This document shows positions 47,245-55,867 of a DNA stretch of 64,000 nt, in pieces. The first letter of the stretch is position 1. The number at the start of each line of letters is the position of its first letter. Position numbers and translations under genes: made by a program. Origin of the DNA: UBA1227 sp963629305 (GTDB lineage: Bacteria > Bacillota > Clostridia > Oscillospirales > Acutalibacteraceae); contig CAVGIJ010000001.1 in NCBI GenBank assembly GCA_963629305.1, positions 1 through 64,000 of the forward strand, given 5' to 3'. The notes beneath the pieces are model-generated. The model was not told the DNA's origin. It ran no database searches and saw nothing but the letters and a program-made list of their open reading frames with translations.

Positions 47245-47742
47245 ATGAAGAAAAAACTCAGCACAGTTAAGTTCACCGCATCACCGGAGAAGGCCGCTAT
47301 GCTGGACGAGGCAATTGAACGCCTCAAAGGGCAGGGAGGATGTCTTATGCCTATCATGCAAGAGGCACAGGAAATCTACGGATACCTGCCTGTTGAGGTT
47401 CAGACGCACATTGCGGAGTCCCTCGGAATTTCCGCTGAGGAAGTTTACGGAGTTGCAACATTTTATTCAATGTTCAATCTCTCTCCAAAGGGCGAGTATG
47501 CAATAAATGTATGCCTCGGAACAGCATGCTACGTAAAGGGTTCACAGGAGGTTCTTGATAAGATTTGCCTTGAACTCGGCATAGGCCCCGGAGAGTGCAC
47601 GGAAGACGGTAAGTTTTCAATTGAAGCTTGCCGCTGCGTAGGTGCTTGCGGTCTTGCACCCGTAATGATGATAAATGACGATGTTTACGGCCGCTTGACT
47701 GCAGACATGATTCCGGAAATTTTAGCAAAGTATAAGAATTAA
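47245..47742 (+). CDS. NuoE/HndA-like [2Fe-2S] subunit of bifurcating hydrogenase
   Basis: 165 residues from ATG 47245 (AAAGGTGA 6 bases before). Thioredoxin-like fold with an N-terminal helical bundle ('LMPIMQEAQEIYGYLPVEVQ', 'YGVATFYSMF'). Four cluster cysteines are in 'CLGTACYVKGS' and 'CRCVGACGLAPV'. It corresponds to HndA of NADP-reducing hydrogenase and HydC of the bifurcating enzyme, passing electrons between the flavin subunit and the hydrogenase subunit encoded at 51894 and 53707. Confidence 0.93.
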   Translation: MKKKLSTVKFTASPEKAAMLDEAIERLKGQGGCLMPIMQEAQEIYGYLPVEVQTHIAESLGISAEEVYGVATFYSMFNLSPKGEYAINVCLGTACYVKGSQEVLDKICLELGIGPGECTEDGKFSIEACRCVGACGLAPVMMINDDVYGRLTADMIPEILAKYKN

Positions 47743-47784
47743 AATCGGCAGAGTTCAAAATCTATAAAGGTTGAAGGATTTGGC

Positions 47785-48144
47785 ATGAAGATTGTAACTA
47801 TTAAAGAACTGTTGGAAGCAGAAGTTTTGTGTCATGAGGACAAGCTCGGCTGCCATGTTTATTCGGCATGCAGCAGTGACATGATGAGCAACGTACTTGC
47901 ATATGTCAGTGAAGAGGCCGTATTACTTACCGGACTCATCAATCCACAGGTCGTAAGAACCGCGGAAATGATGGATATGGTTTGTATTGTCTTCATAAAA
48001 GGCAAAGGTCCCACACAGGAGATGATAGACCTTGCGGAAGAACTCGGAATAGTTCTTATGAGCACACAAAAGACCATGTTTGAATCATGTGGAATTCTGT
48101 ATGAAAACGGCTTACGTGGGAAGGTGAAAACCGAGCATGAGTGA
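47785..48144 (+). CDS. DRTGG-domain protein (first copy)
   Basis: 119 residues: a single DRTGG-type domain (the regulatory domain also found with CBS pairs and in phosphotransacetylases). Visible are 'LLEAEVLCHEDKLGCHVYSA', 'DMMSNVLAYVSEEAVLLTGL' and 'QVVRTAEMMDMVCIVFIKGK', followed by 'LGIVLMSTQKTMFESCG'. It overlaps the ATPase gene by 8 bases. A paralogue lies at 49849. The domain probably binds a nucleotide; in hydrogenase loci of Clostridia such proteins seem to be signalling partners. Confidence 0.85.
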   Translation: MKIVTIKELLEAEVLCHEDKLGCHVYSACSSDMMSNVLAYVSEEAVLLTGLINPQVVRTAEMMDMVCIVFIKGKGPTQEMIDLAEELGIVLMSTQKTMFESCGILYENGLRGKVKTEHE

Positions 48145-48562
48145 TTCTTTAAAACTTCACTTTGATGTGGATGGAGAAGATTTTACTTCAGCAGGCAGAG
48201 CTTCCGTTCAGGTAAAAAAGACATTGTCACAAATAGGACTTGATTCCGATACCATAAGACGCGTTTCTATTGCAATGTATGAAGGCGAAATAAATATGGT
48301 CATACATGCGGGAGGCGGAACGGCGGACATTGACATATATGAAGATCATATTGTAATTGTCCTCACCGATCACGGCCCGGGTATAAAGGATGTTGATCTT
48401 GCCATGCAGGAAGGCTATTCAACGGCTCCCGAGAGCATACGTTCTCTCGGTTTCGGTGCCGGAATGGGACTCCCGAATATGAAACGTTACACGGAAAATA
48501 TGAAAATTGATACCACTGTCGGCGTCGGAACAACAATTACCATGGAAGTTGATTTCAAATAA
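48137..48562 (+). CDS. RsbW-like ATP-binding protein (first copy)
   Basis: 141 residues, GHKL ATPase fold alone. The N box is in 'RVSIAMYEGEINMVIHAGG', the G1 box is 'LTDHGPGIKDVDLAMQEG', and the G2 region 'GFGAGMGLPNMKRY' closes over ATP. Anti-sigma factors such as RsbW and SpoIIAB have this form and can phosphorylate or sequester partners. It has no transmitter or sensor part of its own. The cluster encodes a second such ATPase at 50925. Confidence 0.88.
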   Translation: MSDSLKLHFDVDGEDFTSAGRASVQVKKTLSQIGLDSDTIRRVSIAMYEGEINMVIHAGGGTADIDIYEDHIVIVLTDHGPGIKDVDLAMQEGYSTAPESIRSLGFGAGMGLPNMKRYTENMKIDTTVGVGTTITMEVDFK

Positions 48563-48592
48563 GTTCGTAAGACAACCATAAAGGTGAAGGTT

Positions 48593-49852
48593 ATGACAAA
48601 CTATCAACATTCAGTTGTTATTGATACCTCAAAGTGCATGGGTTGTACAACATGTATGAAACATTGCCCTACAGAGGCTATAAGAATAAAGAATGGGGTT
48701 GCATCCATAAACTCGGACAGGTGTATAGACTGTGGTGAGTGTATAAGGCATTGTCCTCACCAGGCGAAGAAGGCTAACTACAGTAAGTTTTCTCCGGAGG
48801 ATGAGGGAAAGTGGAAAATCGCTCTTCCGGCTCCATCACTCTATGCGCAATTTGACGGACTTGAGGATACTAACTATGTGTTGTCGGGCTTGATAGATAT
48901 CGGCTTTGACGATGTATTTGAGGTTGCCAAAGCGGCTGAACTCGTTTCGGCTTACACGAGAAACTATCTTAAGTTTGATTGGATAAAGAAACCGGTTATA
49001 AGCTCGGCATGTCCCGTTATTATCAGATTGATTCAGTTTAGATTTCCGTCTCTTATGGACAATATCATCACGCTTTTGCCGCCGGTTGAAATATCCGCTA
49101 TGATGGCGAGAGAAAAAGCGCTTTCGGATCATCCGAATTTAAATCCGGAGGACATCAAGATTTACTTTATTTCTCCTTGTCCCGCAAAGGTTAGTTATGT
49201 TAACAACGGCTTCGGTAAACACAAAAGTTTGGTTGATGAGGTTCTCTCAATAAGCGACATCTATTTTCAATTGCTGTCGGTTATGAAAAAAAATAAAGAA
49301 CCGCGTCAATTGTCCGACTCGGGAAAAATAGGCGTAAATTGGGCTCAATCAGGCGGAGAGTCTGCAGCACTTTTAAATGAACATTATCTTGCGGCAGACG
49401 GAATCGAAAATGTCATAAGAGTTTTGGATCAAATTGAAAGCGGTTCTATTCCGCAGCTTGACTTCATAGAACTTGATGCATGTCCCGGTGGCTGTGTCGG
49501 CGGGGTTATGTGTGTTGAGAACCCGTTTATTGCGAAAGCAAGACTCATGTCACTTCGTAAATATCTTCCGGTATCACAGACATTTCCGCCGAAAGAAAAG
49601 GGAGACAATTATGTCCCCAGAAACTTCTTTTTTGATGAGTTTCCGAAGTACAATCCCATAAACAAACTCAGTGACAATATCGGAGAATCCATGAAGATGA
49701 TGGCTGCCATCCAAAATCTCAAAGAAAGCTTGCCCGGAATTGATTGCGGCGCATGCGGTGCACCTACATGCAGAGCATTTGCGGAGGACGTCATAAAAGG
49801 CGAAACTGATTTTGAAAATTGCAAGATCAGAGATTTGGAGGAGCGCGAATGA
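48593..49852 (+). CDS. putative sensory [FeFe] hydrogenase (degenerate H-cluster protein)
   Basis: 419 residues from ATG 48593 (AAGGTGAAGG before). Two [4Fe-4S] ferredoxin motifs at the start ('CMGCTTCMKHCP', 'CIDCGECIRHCP'), then a hydrogenase domain, then a C-terminal Fe-S motif ('CGACGAPTCRAFAEDV', like PF04060). H-cluster motifs are altered: 'SSACPVI' for TSCCPGW (first Cys is Ala), 'SPCPAKV' for MPCxxKxxE, 'DACPGGCVGGVMC' for MACxGGCxxGGG. The ligand-type cysteines remain, but the proton-relay Cys is lost, as reported for group C/D sensory enzymes. It sits among signalling genes rather than catalytic subunits. Confidence 0.8.
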   Translation: MTNYQHSVVIDTSKCMGCTTCMKHCPTEAIRIKNGVASINSDRCIDCGECIRHCPHQAKKANYSKFSPEDEGKWKIALPAPSLYAQFDGLEDTNYVLSGLIDIGFDDVFEVAKAAELVSAYTRNYLKFDWIKKPVISSACPVIIRLIQFRFPSLMDNIITLLPPVEISAMMAREKALSDHPNLNPEDIKIYFISPCPAKVSYVNNGFGKHKSLVDEVLSISDIYFQLLSVMKKNKEPRQLSDSGKIGVNWAQSGGESAALLNEHYLAADGIENVIRVLDQIESGSIPQLDFIELDACPGGCVGGVMCVENPFIAKARLMSLRKYLPVSQTFPPKEKGDNYVPRNFFFDEFPKYNPINKLSDNIGESMKMMAAIQNLKESLPGIDCGACGAPTCRAFAEDVIKGETDFENCKIRDLEERE

Positions 49853-50175
49853 AAGTATCGGATCTTAAAGAAAAATTAGACCTTAAGGTTGTTACATTGT
49901 CGGACCCCGATAGGGAAATTGACGGTGTATATATCGGCGATCTTCTCAGTTTTGTTATGGGGAGAGCACAGGAGGGCAATGTATGGATAACTATTATGTC
50001 AAACATAAATGTTATGGCCGTTGCCACACTTGTGAATACTTCATGCGTACTTCTTGCAGAGGGTGTATCGCTTGATGAGGAAGTCGTAAAAACCGCAAAT
50101 GAAAAGGAAATCAATATTCTGGGCACGGATAAAACAGCCTATGAGATTGCGGTTGAAATCTCAAAGTTGGTATAG
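49849..50175 (+). CDS. DRTGG-domain protein (second copy)
   Basis: 108 residues from ATG 49849, which overlaps the hydrogenase-like gene's stop (ATGA). 'LDLKVVTLSDPDREIDGVYI', 'GDLLSFVMGRAQEGNVWITI', 'SNINVMAVATLVNTSCVLLA' and 'INILGTDKTAYEIAVEI' show the same fold as the 47785 protein with a clearer DRTGG-like layout. Two copies flank the sensory hydrogenase gene, suggesting a complex or a shared ligand. Confidence 0.87.
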   Translation: MKVSDLKEKLDLKVVTLSDPDREIDGVYIGDLLSFVMGRAQEGNVWITIMSNINVMAVATLVNTSCVLLAEGVSLDEEVVKTANEKEINILGTDKTAYEIAVEISKLV

Positions 50176-50178
50176 GGT

Positions 50179-50928
50179 ATGAAATATTATTATGATTTTC
50201 ATATGCATTCGTGTTTGTCTCCGTGTGCCGATAATGACATGACACCGAACAATATTGCCGGTATGCTCAAACTGGCGGGGATAAATGTTGCCGCACTGAC
50301 GGATCACAATTCGCTGAAAAATTGTCCCGCTTTTTTCGAAGCGGCAATGCATAACGGAATTATACCGATAGCGGGTGTTGAGGTTACCACTTCCGAGGAC
50401 ATACATGTTGTCTGCTTGTTCCGACGTCTTGAAGCTGCAATGGATTTTGATTCCGAACTTTACACGCACCGTACTCTTATAAGGAATAGGACGGAAGTGT
50501 TCGGGGATCAGCTTATCCTTGACGGAAATGATGAGATTATCGGTACTGAACCGTATTTTCTTACCAATGCGACGGACTTGTCGGTCGATGATATTCCGAA
50601 ACTTGTCAAAAACTTTGACGGTGTTTCCTATCCGGCACATGTTGACAGAGAGGCAAACGGAATTATTGCCGTTCTCGGTACTTTTCCGGAAAATACTGCA
50701 TTTGGTTGTGTTGAATTTCACGACTTTAACAATGAGGAGAATTATATAAAGAACTATAAAAACCTTGAAGGTAAAAAAATACTTTACGGTTCAGATGCAC
50801 ATTTTTTGTGGAGTATTGAGGACGCGGCACATTATTTTGATTTTGAAACTGAAGAAAAAGACACGCTCGTTATAACCGATAAAATTTTCAACTTTATTGA
50901 AAGTGACTGTGAGGAAACCGTTTTATGA
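50179..50928 (+). CDS. PHP-domain phosphoesterase
   Basis: 249 residues. PHP metal motifs: 'DFHMHSCLSPCADND' (HxH), 'AALTDHNSLKN', 'PIAGVEVTTSEDIHV', 'YPAHVDREANG' and 'YGSDAHFLWSIE'. PHP domains hydrolyse phosphoester bonds in nucleotides, histidinol phosphate or DNA. Here, between DRTGG and ATPase genes of a hydrogenase locus, it could destroy a signalling nucleotide. It overlaps the following ATPase gene by 4 bases. Confidence 0.88.
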   Translation: MKYYYDFHMHSCLSPCADNDMTPNNIAGMLKLAGINVAALTDHNSLKNCPAFFEAAMHNGIIPIAGVEVTTSEDIHVVCLFRRLEAAMDFDSELYTHRTLIRNRTEVFGDQLILDGNDEIIGTEPYFLTNATDLSVDDIPKLVKNFDGVSYPAHVDREANGIIAVLGTFPENTAFGCVEFHDFNNEENYIKNYKNLEGKKILYGSDAHFLWSIEDAAHYFDFETEEKDTLVITDKIFNFIESDCEETVL

Positions 50929-51500
50929 AGGAACTGTCGCTGAATATACTGGATGTTACAAAAAATTCCGTTACGGCCGGAGCTACCGTTATTGAAATTA
51001 GGATTCATGAAACAGATGAAACCATGGAAATAATGATAAAAGACAACGGCTGCGGTATGGATGAGGAAACAGTGAAAAGTGTAACAGATCCTTTTTATAC
51101 CACGAGAACAACCCGTTCGGTAGGCCTTGGAGTTCCGCTCTTCAAGATGGAAGCGGAGATGACCGGAGGATGGTTGAAGGTTGAGTCTTATCCGAAAGAA
51201 GAATATCCGGAAAAACACGGTACAACCGTAACATCACTTTTTAACAAGAAACATATAGACTTTATAGGTCTCGGAGACATGGTCTCCACCATGACTACCC
51301 TTATAGGTGGTTCCCCGGATATTGATTTTATCTTTATACATGATTACAAAGGGAATTCAGTATCCGTAGATACGCGTGAGATTCGATCCGTTCTCGGCAA
51401 GGATGTCTCACTAAGCAATGTAGAAGTGCTTTTATGGATCGAGGATTCATTAAAAGAAGAATATGGCAAATTAAACGTTCAAAATATAAGAAAGGGTTGA
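50925..51500 (+). CDS. histidine-kinase-like ATPase (second copy)
   Basis: 191 residues. GHKL motifs: N box 'LSLNILDVTKNSVTAGATVI', G1 'IKDNGCGMDEETV', F/G2 'DPFYTTRTTRSVGLGVPLFKM', plus an extra C-terminal domain (about 110-191) with 'VSTMTTLIGGSPDIDFIFIH'. Unlike the first copy it resembles a sensor-kinase catalytic domain, but there is no dimerisation/His-phosphoacceptor region. It may act as an ATP-dependent switch on partners in this cluster. Confidence 0.87.
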   Translation: MKELSLNILDVTKNSVTAGATVIEIRIHETDETMEIMIKDNGCGMDEETVKSVTDPFYTTRTTRSVGLGVPLFKMEAEMTGGWLKVESYPKEEYPEKHGTTVTSLFNKKHIDFIGLGDMVSTMTTLIGGSPDIDFIFIHDYKGNSVSVDTREIRSVLGKDVSLSNVEVLLWIEDSLKEEYGKLNVQNIRKG

Positions 51501-51505
51501 TTAAA

Positions 51506-51877
51506 ATGAAATCTCTTGCAGAACTTGAGGAGATACGCAACAGAATGAAGCCTTCAGTTGTACTTCGTGAGGACTCGGGAAAAACCCGTGTTGTTGTAGG
51601 TATGGCTACATGCGGTATAGCAGCCGGTGCACGACCGGTGCTTCAATCTTTTGTTGAAAATGTGGCAAAAGAAGGCCTCAGTGACGATGTACAGGTTCTT
51701 CAGACAGGATGCATCGGCATCTGCTTCTATGAGCCTGTTGCCGAAGTTTATGAGGCAGGTAAAGAAAAGGTAACTTACGTGAAGCTTGACGCCGAAAAGG
51801 CAAAGCGTATTGTTGAGGAACACCTCAAAGGCGGTAAAGTAGTTGCCGAGTATACTATTGCTAATTATAAAAAGTAA
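51506..51877 (+). CDS. HndB-like [2Fe-2S] thioredoxin-fold protein
   Basis: 123 residues from ATG 51506. 'RVVVGMATCGIAAGARPVLQ' and 'VLQTGCIGICFYEPVAEVY' supply the four cysteines of a thioredoxin-like ferredoxin (C...C and CxxxC), the same fold as the N-terminal domain of the next protein. It corresponds to HndB of NADP-reducing hydrogenases. AGAAAGGG precedes it, and the gene follows the ATPase after 5 bases. Confidence 0.9.
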   Translation: MKSLAELEEIRNRMKPSVVLREDSGKTRVVVGMATCGIAAGARPVLQSFVENVAKEGLSDDVQVLQTGCIGICFYEPVAEVYEAGKEKVTYVKLDAEKAKRIVEEHLKGGKVVAEYTIANYKK

Positions 51878-51893
51878 AGAGAGGTATTGAAGC

Positions 51894-53693
51894 ATGATTC
51901 GTTCACAAGTACTTATTTGTGGAGGTACAGGCTGTACCTCTTCAGGAAGCAAACTTGTCAGAGAGGCCTTTGAAAAGGAAATTGCCGCAAAGGGCCTTTC
52001 AGATGAAATAAAACTTGTACAGACCGGTTGTTTCGGTCTCTGTGCTCTCGGTCCGGTTGTTATCGTTTACCCTGACGGAACATTTTACAGCAGAATTACA
52101 CCGGAGGATGTTCCTGAGATAGTTGAGGAGCATCTTCTTAAGGGCCGTGTCGTTGAAAGACTTGAATATAAAGATGTTGATGCCGCACCGGATGTTGATC
52201 TTTCACAGATCTCACTTGCAGACACAACATTTTATAAGTCACAGAAGCGTGTTGCACTTCGTAACTGCGGTGTAATTGATCCTGAGCAGATTGATGAATA
52301 TATTGCCATGGACGGCTACCGTGCTCTCGGTAAATGTCTTACGGAAATGACCCCGCAGCAGGTTATAGATGTTGTTCTTGATTCTGGTCTTCGCGGCCGT
52401 GGAGGTGCCGGATTCCCGACAGGACGTAAGTGGTCATTTGCCGCTGCAAATGAGGCAGACCAGAAGTATGTTTGCTGTAATGCCGACGAGGGCGACCCGG
52501 GAGCATTCATGGACCGCTCGGTTCTTGAGGGTGACCCGCATGCGCTTCTTGAGGCTATGACTATTGCAGGTTATGCAATCGGCGCAAATCAGGGCTACAT
52601 ATATGTACGTGCTGAGTATCCTATAGCCGTAAAACGTCTCAATATTGCCATTGCGCAGTCAAGAGAGTACGGACTTCTCGGTAAGAACATTTTTGATTCG
52701 GGCTTTGATTTTGATATTGACATTCGTCTCGGTGCCGGCGCATTCGTATGCGGTGAAGAGACAGCACTTATGACATCTATTGAGGGACACAGGGGCGAGC
52801 CTCGTCCACGTCCTCCTTTCCCGGCAGTAAAGGGACTTTTTGCAAAGCCTACAATCCTTAACAACGTTGAGACATATGCAAATATTCCTCAAATCATTCT
52901 TAACGGTGCCGACTGGTTTAAGTCAATGGGTACTGAAAAGTCTAAGGGAACTAAGGTTTTCGCACTCGGCGGAAAGATTAACAATACGGGACTTGTTGAA
53001 GTTCCTATGGGAACAACACTCCGTCATATTGTCGAGGATATCGGCGGCGGTATTCCAAACGGCAAGAAGTTTAAGGCTGCTCAGACAGGTGGCCCGTCAG
53101 GCGGATGTATCCCGGCTGAACACTTTGATATTGAAATTGACTATGATAACCTCATCTCAATCGGTTCAATGATGGGCTCGGGCGGACTTATTGTAATGGA
53201 TGAAGATACCTGCATGGTTGACATTGCAAAATTCTTTCTCGAGTTCACGGTTGATGAATCTTGCGGTAAATGTACGCCGTGTCGTATAGGTACACGCAGA
53301 CTTCTTGAAATCCTCAACAAGATAACTTCCGGTGAAGGAACTATGGAGGATCTTGATGAACTTGAAGAACTCGCTCACTACATAAAGGATACTTCTCTTT
53401 GCGGTCTTGGTCAGACTGCTCCGAACCCTGTACTTTCAACACTTCATTATTTCAGAGATGAGTATATTGCTCATATTGTTGATAAGAAGTGTCCGGCAGG
53501 CGTTTGTAAAAATCTTCTTACCTTTAAGATTGTTGAAGACAAGTGTAAGGGATGTACCAAGTGCGCGAGAAACTGTCCTGTTTCTGCAATCAGCGGTACA
53601 GTTAAGCAGCCACATGTTATTGATACAACTAAGTGTATTAAGTGCGGTGCTTGTATTGAAAACTGTGCATTCGGCGCAATAATCAAGGAATAA
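51894..53693 (+). CDS. NuoF/HndC-like flavin subunit of bifurcating hydrogenase
   Basis: 599 residues. In order: N-terminal thioredoxin-like ferredoxin ('CGGTGCTSSGS', 'CFGLCALG'), the NuoF core binding FMN and NAD(P)H ('GLRGRGGAGFPTGRKW', 'NADEGDPGAFMDR'), SLBB domain, the NuoF [4Fe-4S] site 'SCGKCTPCRIGTRR', and two C-terminal [4Fe-4S] ferredoxin motifs ('CKGCTKCARNCP', 'CIKCGACIENC'). This layout is that of HydB/HndC, the site of flavin-based electron bifurcation between NAD(P)H and ferredoxin. Confidence 0.95.
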   Translation: MIRSQVLICGGTGCTSSGSKLVREAFEKEIAAKGLSDEIKLVQTGCFGLCALGPVVIVYPDGTFYSRITPEDVPEIVEEHLLKGRVVERLEYKDVDAAPDVDLSQISLADTTFYKSQKRVALRNCGVIDPEQIDEYIAMDGYRALGKCLTEMTPQQVIDVVLDSGLRGRGGAGFPTGRKWSFAAANEADQKYVCCNADEGDPGAFMDRSVLEGDPHALLEAMTIAGYAIGANQGYIYVRAEYPIAVKRLNIAIAQSREYGLLGKNIFDSGFDFDIDIRLGAGAFVCGEETALMTSIEGHRGEPRPRPPFPAVKGLFAKPTILNNVETYANIPQIILNGADWFKSMGTEKSKGTKVFALGGKINNTGLVEVPMGTTLRHIVEDIGGGIPNGKKFKAAQTGGPSGGCIPAEHFDIEIDYDNLISIGSMMGSGGLIVMDEDTCMVDIAKFFLEFTVDESCGKCTPCRIGTRRLLEILNKITSGEGTMEDLDELEELAHYIKDTSLCGLGQTAPNPVLSTLHYFRDEYIAHIVDKKCPAGVCKNLLTFKIVEDKCKGCTKCARNCPVSAISGTVKQPHVIDTTKCIKCGACIENCAFGAIIKE

Positions 53694-53706
53694 GGAGAGT
53701 ATCAAA

Positions 53707-55446
53707 ATGAATATGGTAAATGTTACAATTAACGGTACGAAAGTAAGCGTACCACAGGGCTCTACTATACTTGAGGCTGCGAGAGAACTCGGAATTGAGA
53801 TACCAACTCTTTGCTACATGAAAAAGAAAAATGAGATTGGTGCTTGCCGTATTTGTGTTGTAGAGGTTAAAGGAGCTAGAACCCTTGTTACGGCATGTGT
53901 AATGCCTGTTTCAGAGGGTATGGAAATACTTACAAATTCGGAAAGAGTAATGAAGTCAAGAAAGAAAACAATTGAACTTATTCTTTCAAACCACAATTGT
54001 TCATGTCTTTCATGTGACAGATCCGAAAATTGCGAGCTTCAAACACTTGCACGCAACTACGGAGTTGACATGGCAAGGTACAGCGGTGAGAAGACAGAGG
54101 TTGTTTATGATGAAACCTCACCGTCAATTGTCAGAGATAACAGCAAGTGCATTCTTTGCCGTCGTTGTGTTGCTGCCTGTGCGTCTCAGACCGGCGTTAT
54201 CGGTGCAAACCACAGAGGATTCGACACGGTTATCGGCTGTGCATTTGAGTCAAAACTCGGCGATGTCGCTTGTGTAAACTGCGGTCAGTGTATTGAAGCT
54301 TGTCCGACCGGAGCTCTTACCGAAAGAGATCAGATTGATGAGGTTTTAACCGCTATCAATGATCCGGAGAAGGTTGTTATTGTACAAACCGCTCCCGCAA
54401 CACGTGTTGCAATAGCTGAAGCATTCGGAAGTCCTGTCGGAACAATGGCAAAGGGAAAGATGGTTGCCGCTCTTAAGAGACTCGGCTTTGACAAGGTATT
54501 TGATACTAACTTTACAGCTGACCTTACAATCATGGAGGAGGCAACAGAGTTCCTCGACAGATTTAAAAACGGCGGAACACTTCCTCTTATCACAAGCTGT
54601 TCTCCGGGATGGATTAAATACTGTGAAACATACTATCCGGAATTCATTCCAAACCTTTCATCATGTAAGTCGCCTCAGCAGATGTTCGGTGCAACAATAA
54701 AAACATGGTGGGCAGAAAAGAACGGAATTGATCCGAAAAATATAGTTTCCGTAGCTATCATGCCTTGTACGGCAAAGAAGTTTGAGGTTGGCAGAGACGA
54801 TGAATCCGCTGCAGGTGTTCCTGATGTTGACTATGCACTTACGACAAGAGAACTTGCAAAGATGATCAAGCGCGCAAGCATCAACTTCAATGCACTTCCC
54901 GATGAGGAATATGACAGTCCTCTCGGTGAAGGAACAGGTGCAGGCGTTATCTTCGCTGCAACCGGCGGTGTTATGGAAGCTGCTCTTCGTACGGCAGTTG
55001 ATGTTATAACCGGAAAAGATAACGAGTCATATGACTTTGTTGAAGTACGTGGAACTGACGGTGTCAAGGAAGCAACATACAAGGTTGGTGACATTGAGCT
55101 CACAGTTGCAGTTGCAAGCGGACTTGACAATGCAAAGAAGGTTCTTGAGGATGTCAAAGCCGGCAGAAAGAACTATCAGTTCATTGAGATTATGTGTTGT
55201 CCGGGCGGATGTGTTAACGGCGGCGGACAGCCTGTACATCCTAACTGGGTACGAGAGACTATGGATATTCCCGCACTTCGTGCAAAGTCGATTTACGAAG
55301 AGGATAAGAACCTTCCGAAGCGTAAGTCACATGACAATGAGGCTGTAAAGCTTCTCTACAGTGAGTACTTCGGAAGTCCGAACAGCCACAAGGCTCATGA
55401 AGTTCTTCATACAACTTACGTTGACAGATCGAAGACACTCAAATAA
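53707..55446 (+). CDS. catalytic [FeFe] hydrogenase subunit (HydA/HndD type)
   Basis: 579 residues. N-terminal [2Fe-2S] domain ('CYMKKKNEIGACRICVVEV'), the His-Cys [4Fe-4S] motif 'HNCSCLSCDRSENCELQ', two [4Fe-4S] ferredoxin motifs ('CILCRRCVAAC', 'CVNCGQCIEACP') and the H-cluster domain with 'TSCSPGWIKYC', 'MPCTAKKFE' and 'MCCPGGCVNGGGQP'. The L1 motif is the natural TSCSP variant of TSCCP. A C-terminal tail binds partner subunits. With the HndA, B and C homologues it forms a complete H2-evolving or bifurcating complex. Maturases HydE, F and G are not in the window. Confidence 0.95.
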   Translation: MNMVNVTINGTKVSVPQGSTILEAARELGIEIPTLCYMKKKNEIGACRICVVEVKGARTLVTACVMPVSEGMEILTNSERVMKSRKKTIELILSNHNCSCLSCDRSENCELQTLARNYGVDMARYSGEKTEVVYDETSPSIVRDNSKCILCRRCVAACASQTGVIGANHRGFDTVIGCAFESKLGDVACVNCGQCIEACPTGALTERDQIDEVLTAINDPEKVVIVQTAPATRVAIAEAFGSPVGTMAKGKMVAALKRLGFDKVFDTNFTADLTIMEEATEFLDRFKNGGTLPLITSCSPGWIKYCETYYPEFIPNLSSCKSPQQMFGATIKTWWAEKNGIDPKNIVSVAIMPCTAKKFEVGRDDESAAGVPDVDYALTTRELAKMIKRASINFNALPDEEYDSPLGEGTGAGVIFAATGGVMEAALRTAVDVITGKDNESYDFVEVRGTDGVKEATYKVGDIELTVAVASGLDNAKKVLEDVKAGRKNYQFIEIMCCPGGCVNGGGQPVHPNWVRETMDIPALRAKSIYEEDKNLPKRKSHDNEAVKLLYSEYFGSPNSHKAHEVLHTTYVDRSKTLK

Positions 55447-55524
55447 AATAAAACACACGCTGACCTGACACCGAAAAGTTTATTTGAGGTGAAAGATACA
55501 GAGAAAATCATTTGCTGAAACATT

Positions 55525-55566
55525 TTCAGGCTGCGTATTATTTTATTACGCAGCCTGAATTTTTTC
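55525..55566 (+). terminator. strong terminator after the hydrogenase operon
   Basis: TTCAGGCTGCGTA (55525-55537) pairs with TACGCAGCCTGAA (55547-55559), followed by seven T. Confidence 0.95.
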
Positions 55567-55584
55567 GTAGAAAGGAGATAACGG

Positions 55585-55830
55585 ATGGAAAAGAGAGTTG
55601 CTGTACTTGGTATTATTGTTGAAGATAGTGCCTCTGCCCCAAAGGTTAACGAAATACTTCACGAGTATTCGGATTTTATAATCGGTCGCATGGGTATACC
55701 ATATGCAGCAAAGGAAATTAACATTATAAGTATTGCCGTGGATGCGCCGATGGATGTTATCAATGCCATGTCGGGAAAGATAGGAAAAATTCCCGGTGTA
55801 TCCGCAAAAGCCGCATGTTCGGCTAAATGA
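55585..55830 (+). CDS. TM1266-family putative regulator of iron-only hydrogenase
   Basis: 81 residues with a ferredoxin-like (ACT/NikR-type) fold: 'KRVAVLGIIVEDSASAPKVN', 'HEYSDFIIGRMGIPY', 'EINIISIAVDAPMDVINAMS' and 'GKIGKIPGVSAKAA'. TM1266 homologues are encoded beside [FeFe] hydrogenase or its maturation genes and are thought to be regulators; no ligand is established. AAAGGAG precedes the ATG. It lies after the hydrogenase terminator and leads into the ABC importer genes. Confidence 0.92.
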   Translation: MEKRVAVLGIIVEDSASAPKVNEILHEYSDFIIGRMGIPYAAKEINIISIAVDAPMDVINAMSGKIGKIPGVSAKAACSAK

Positions 55831-55867
55831 TTTTATGACAATTTAAATTGCGGAGGTATTAAAAATT

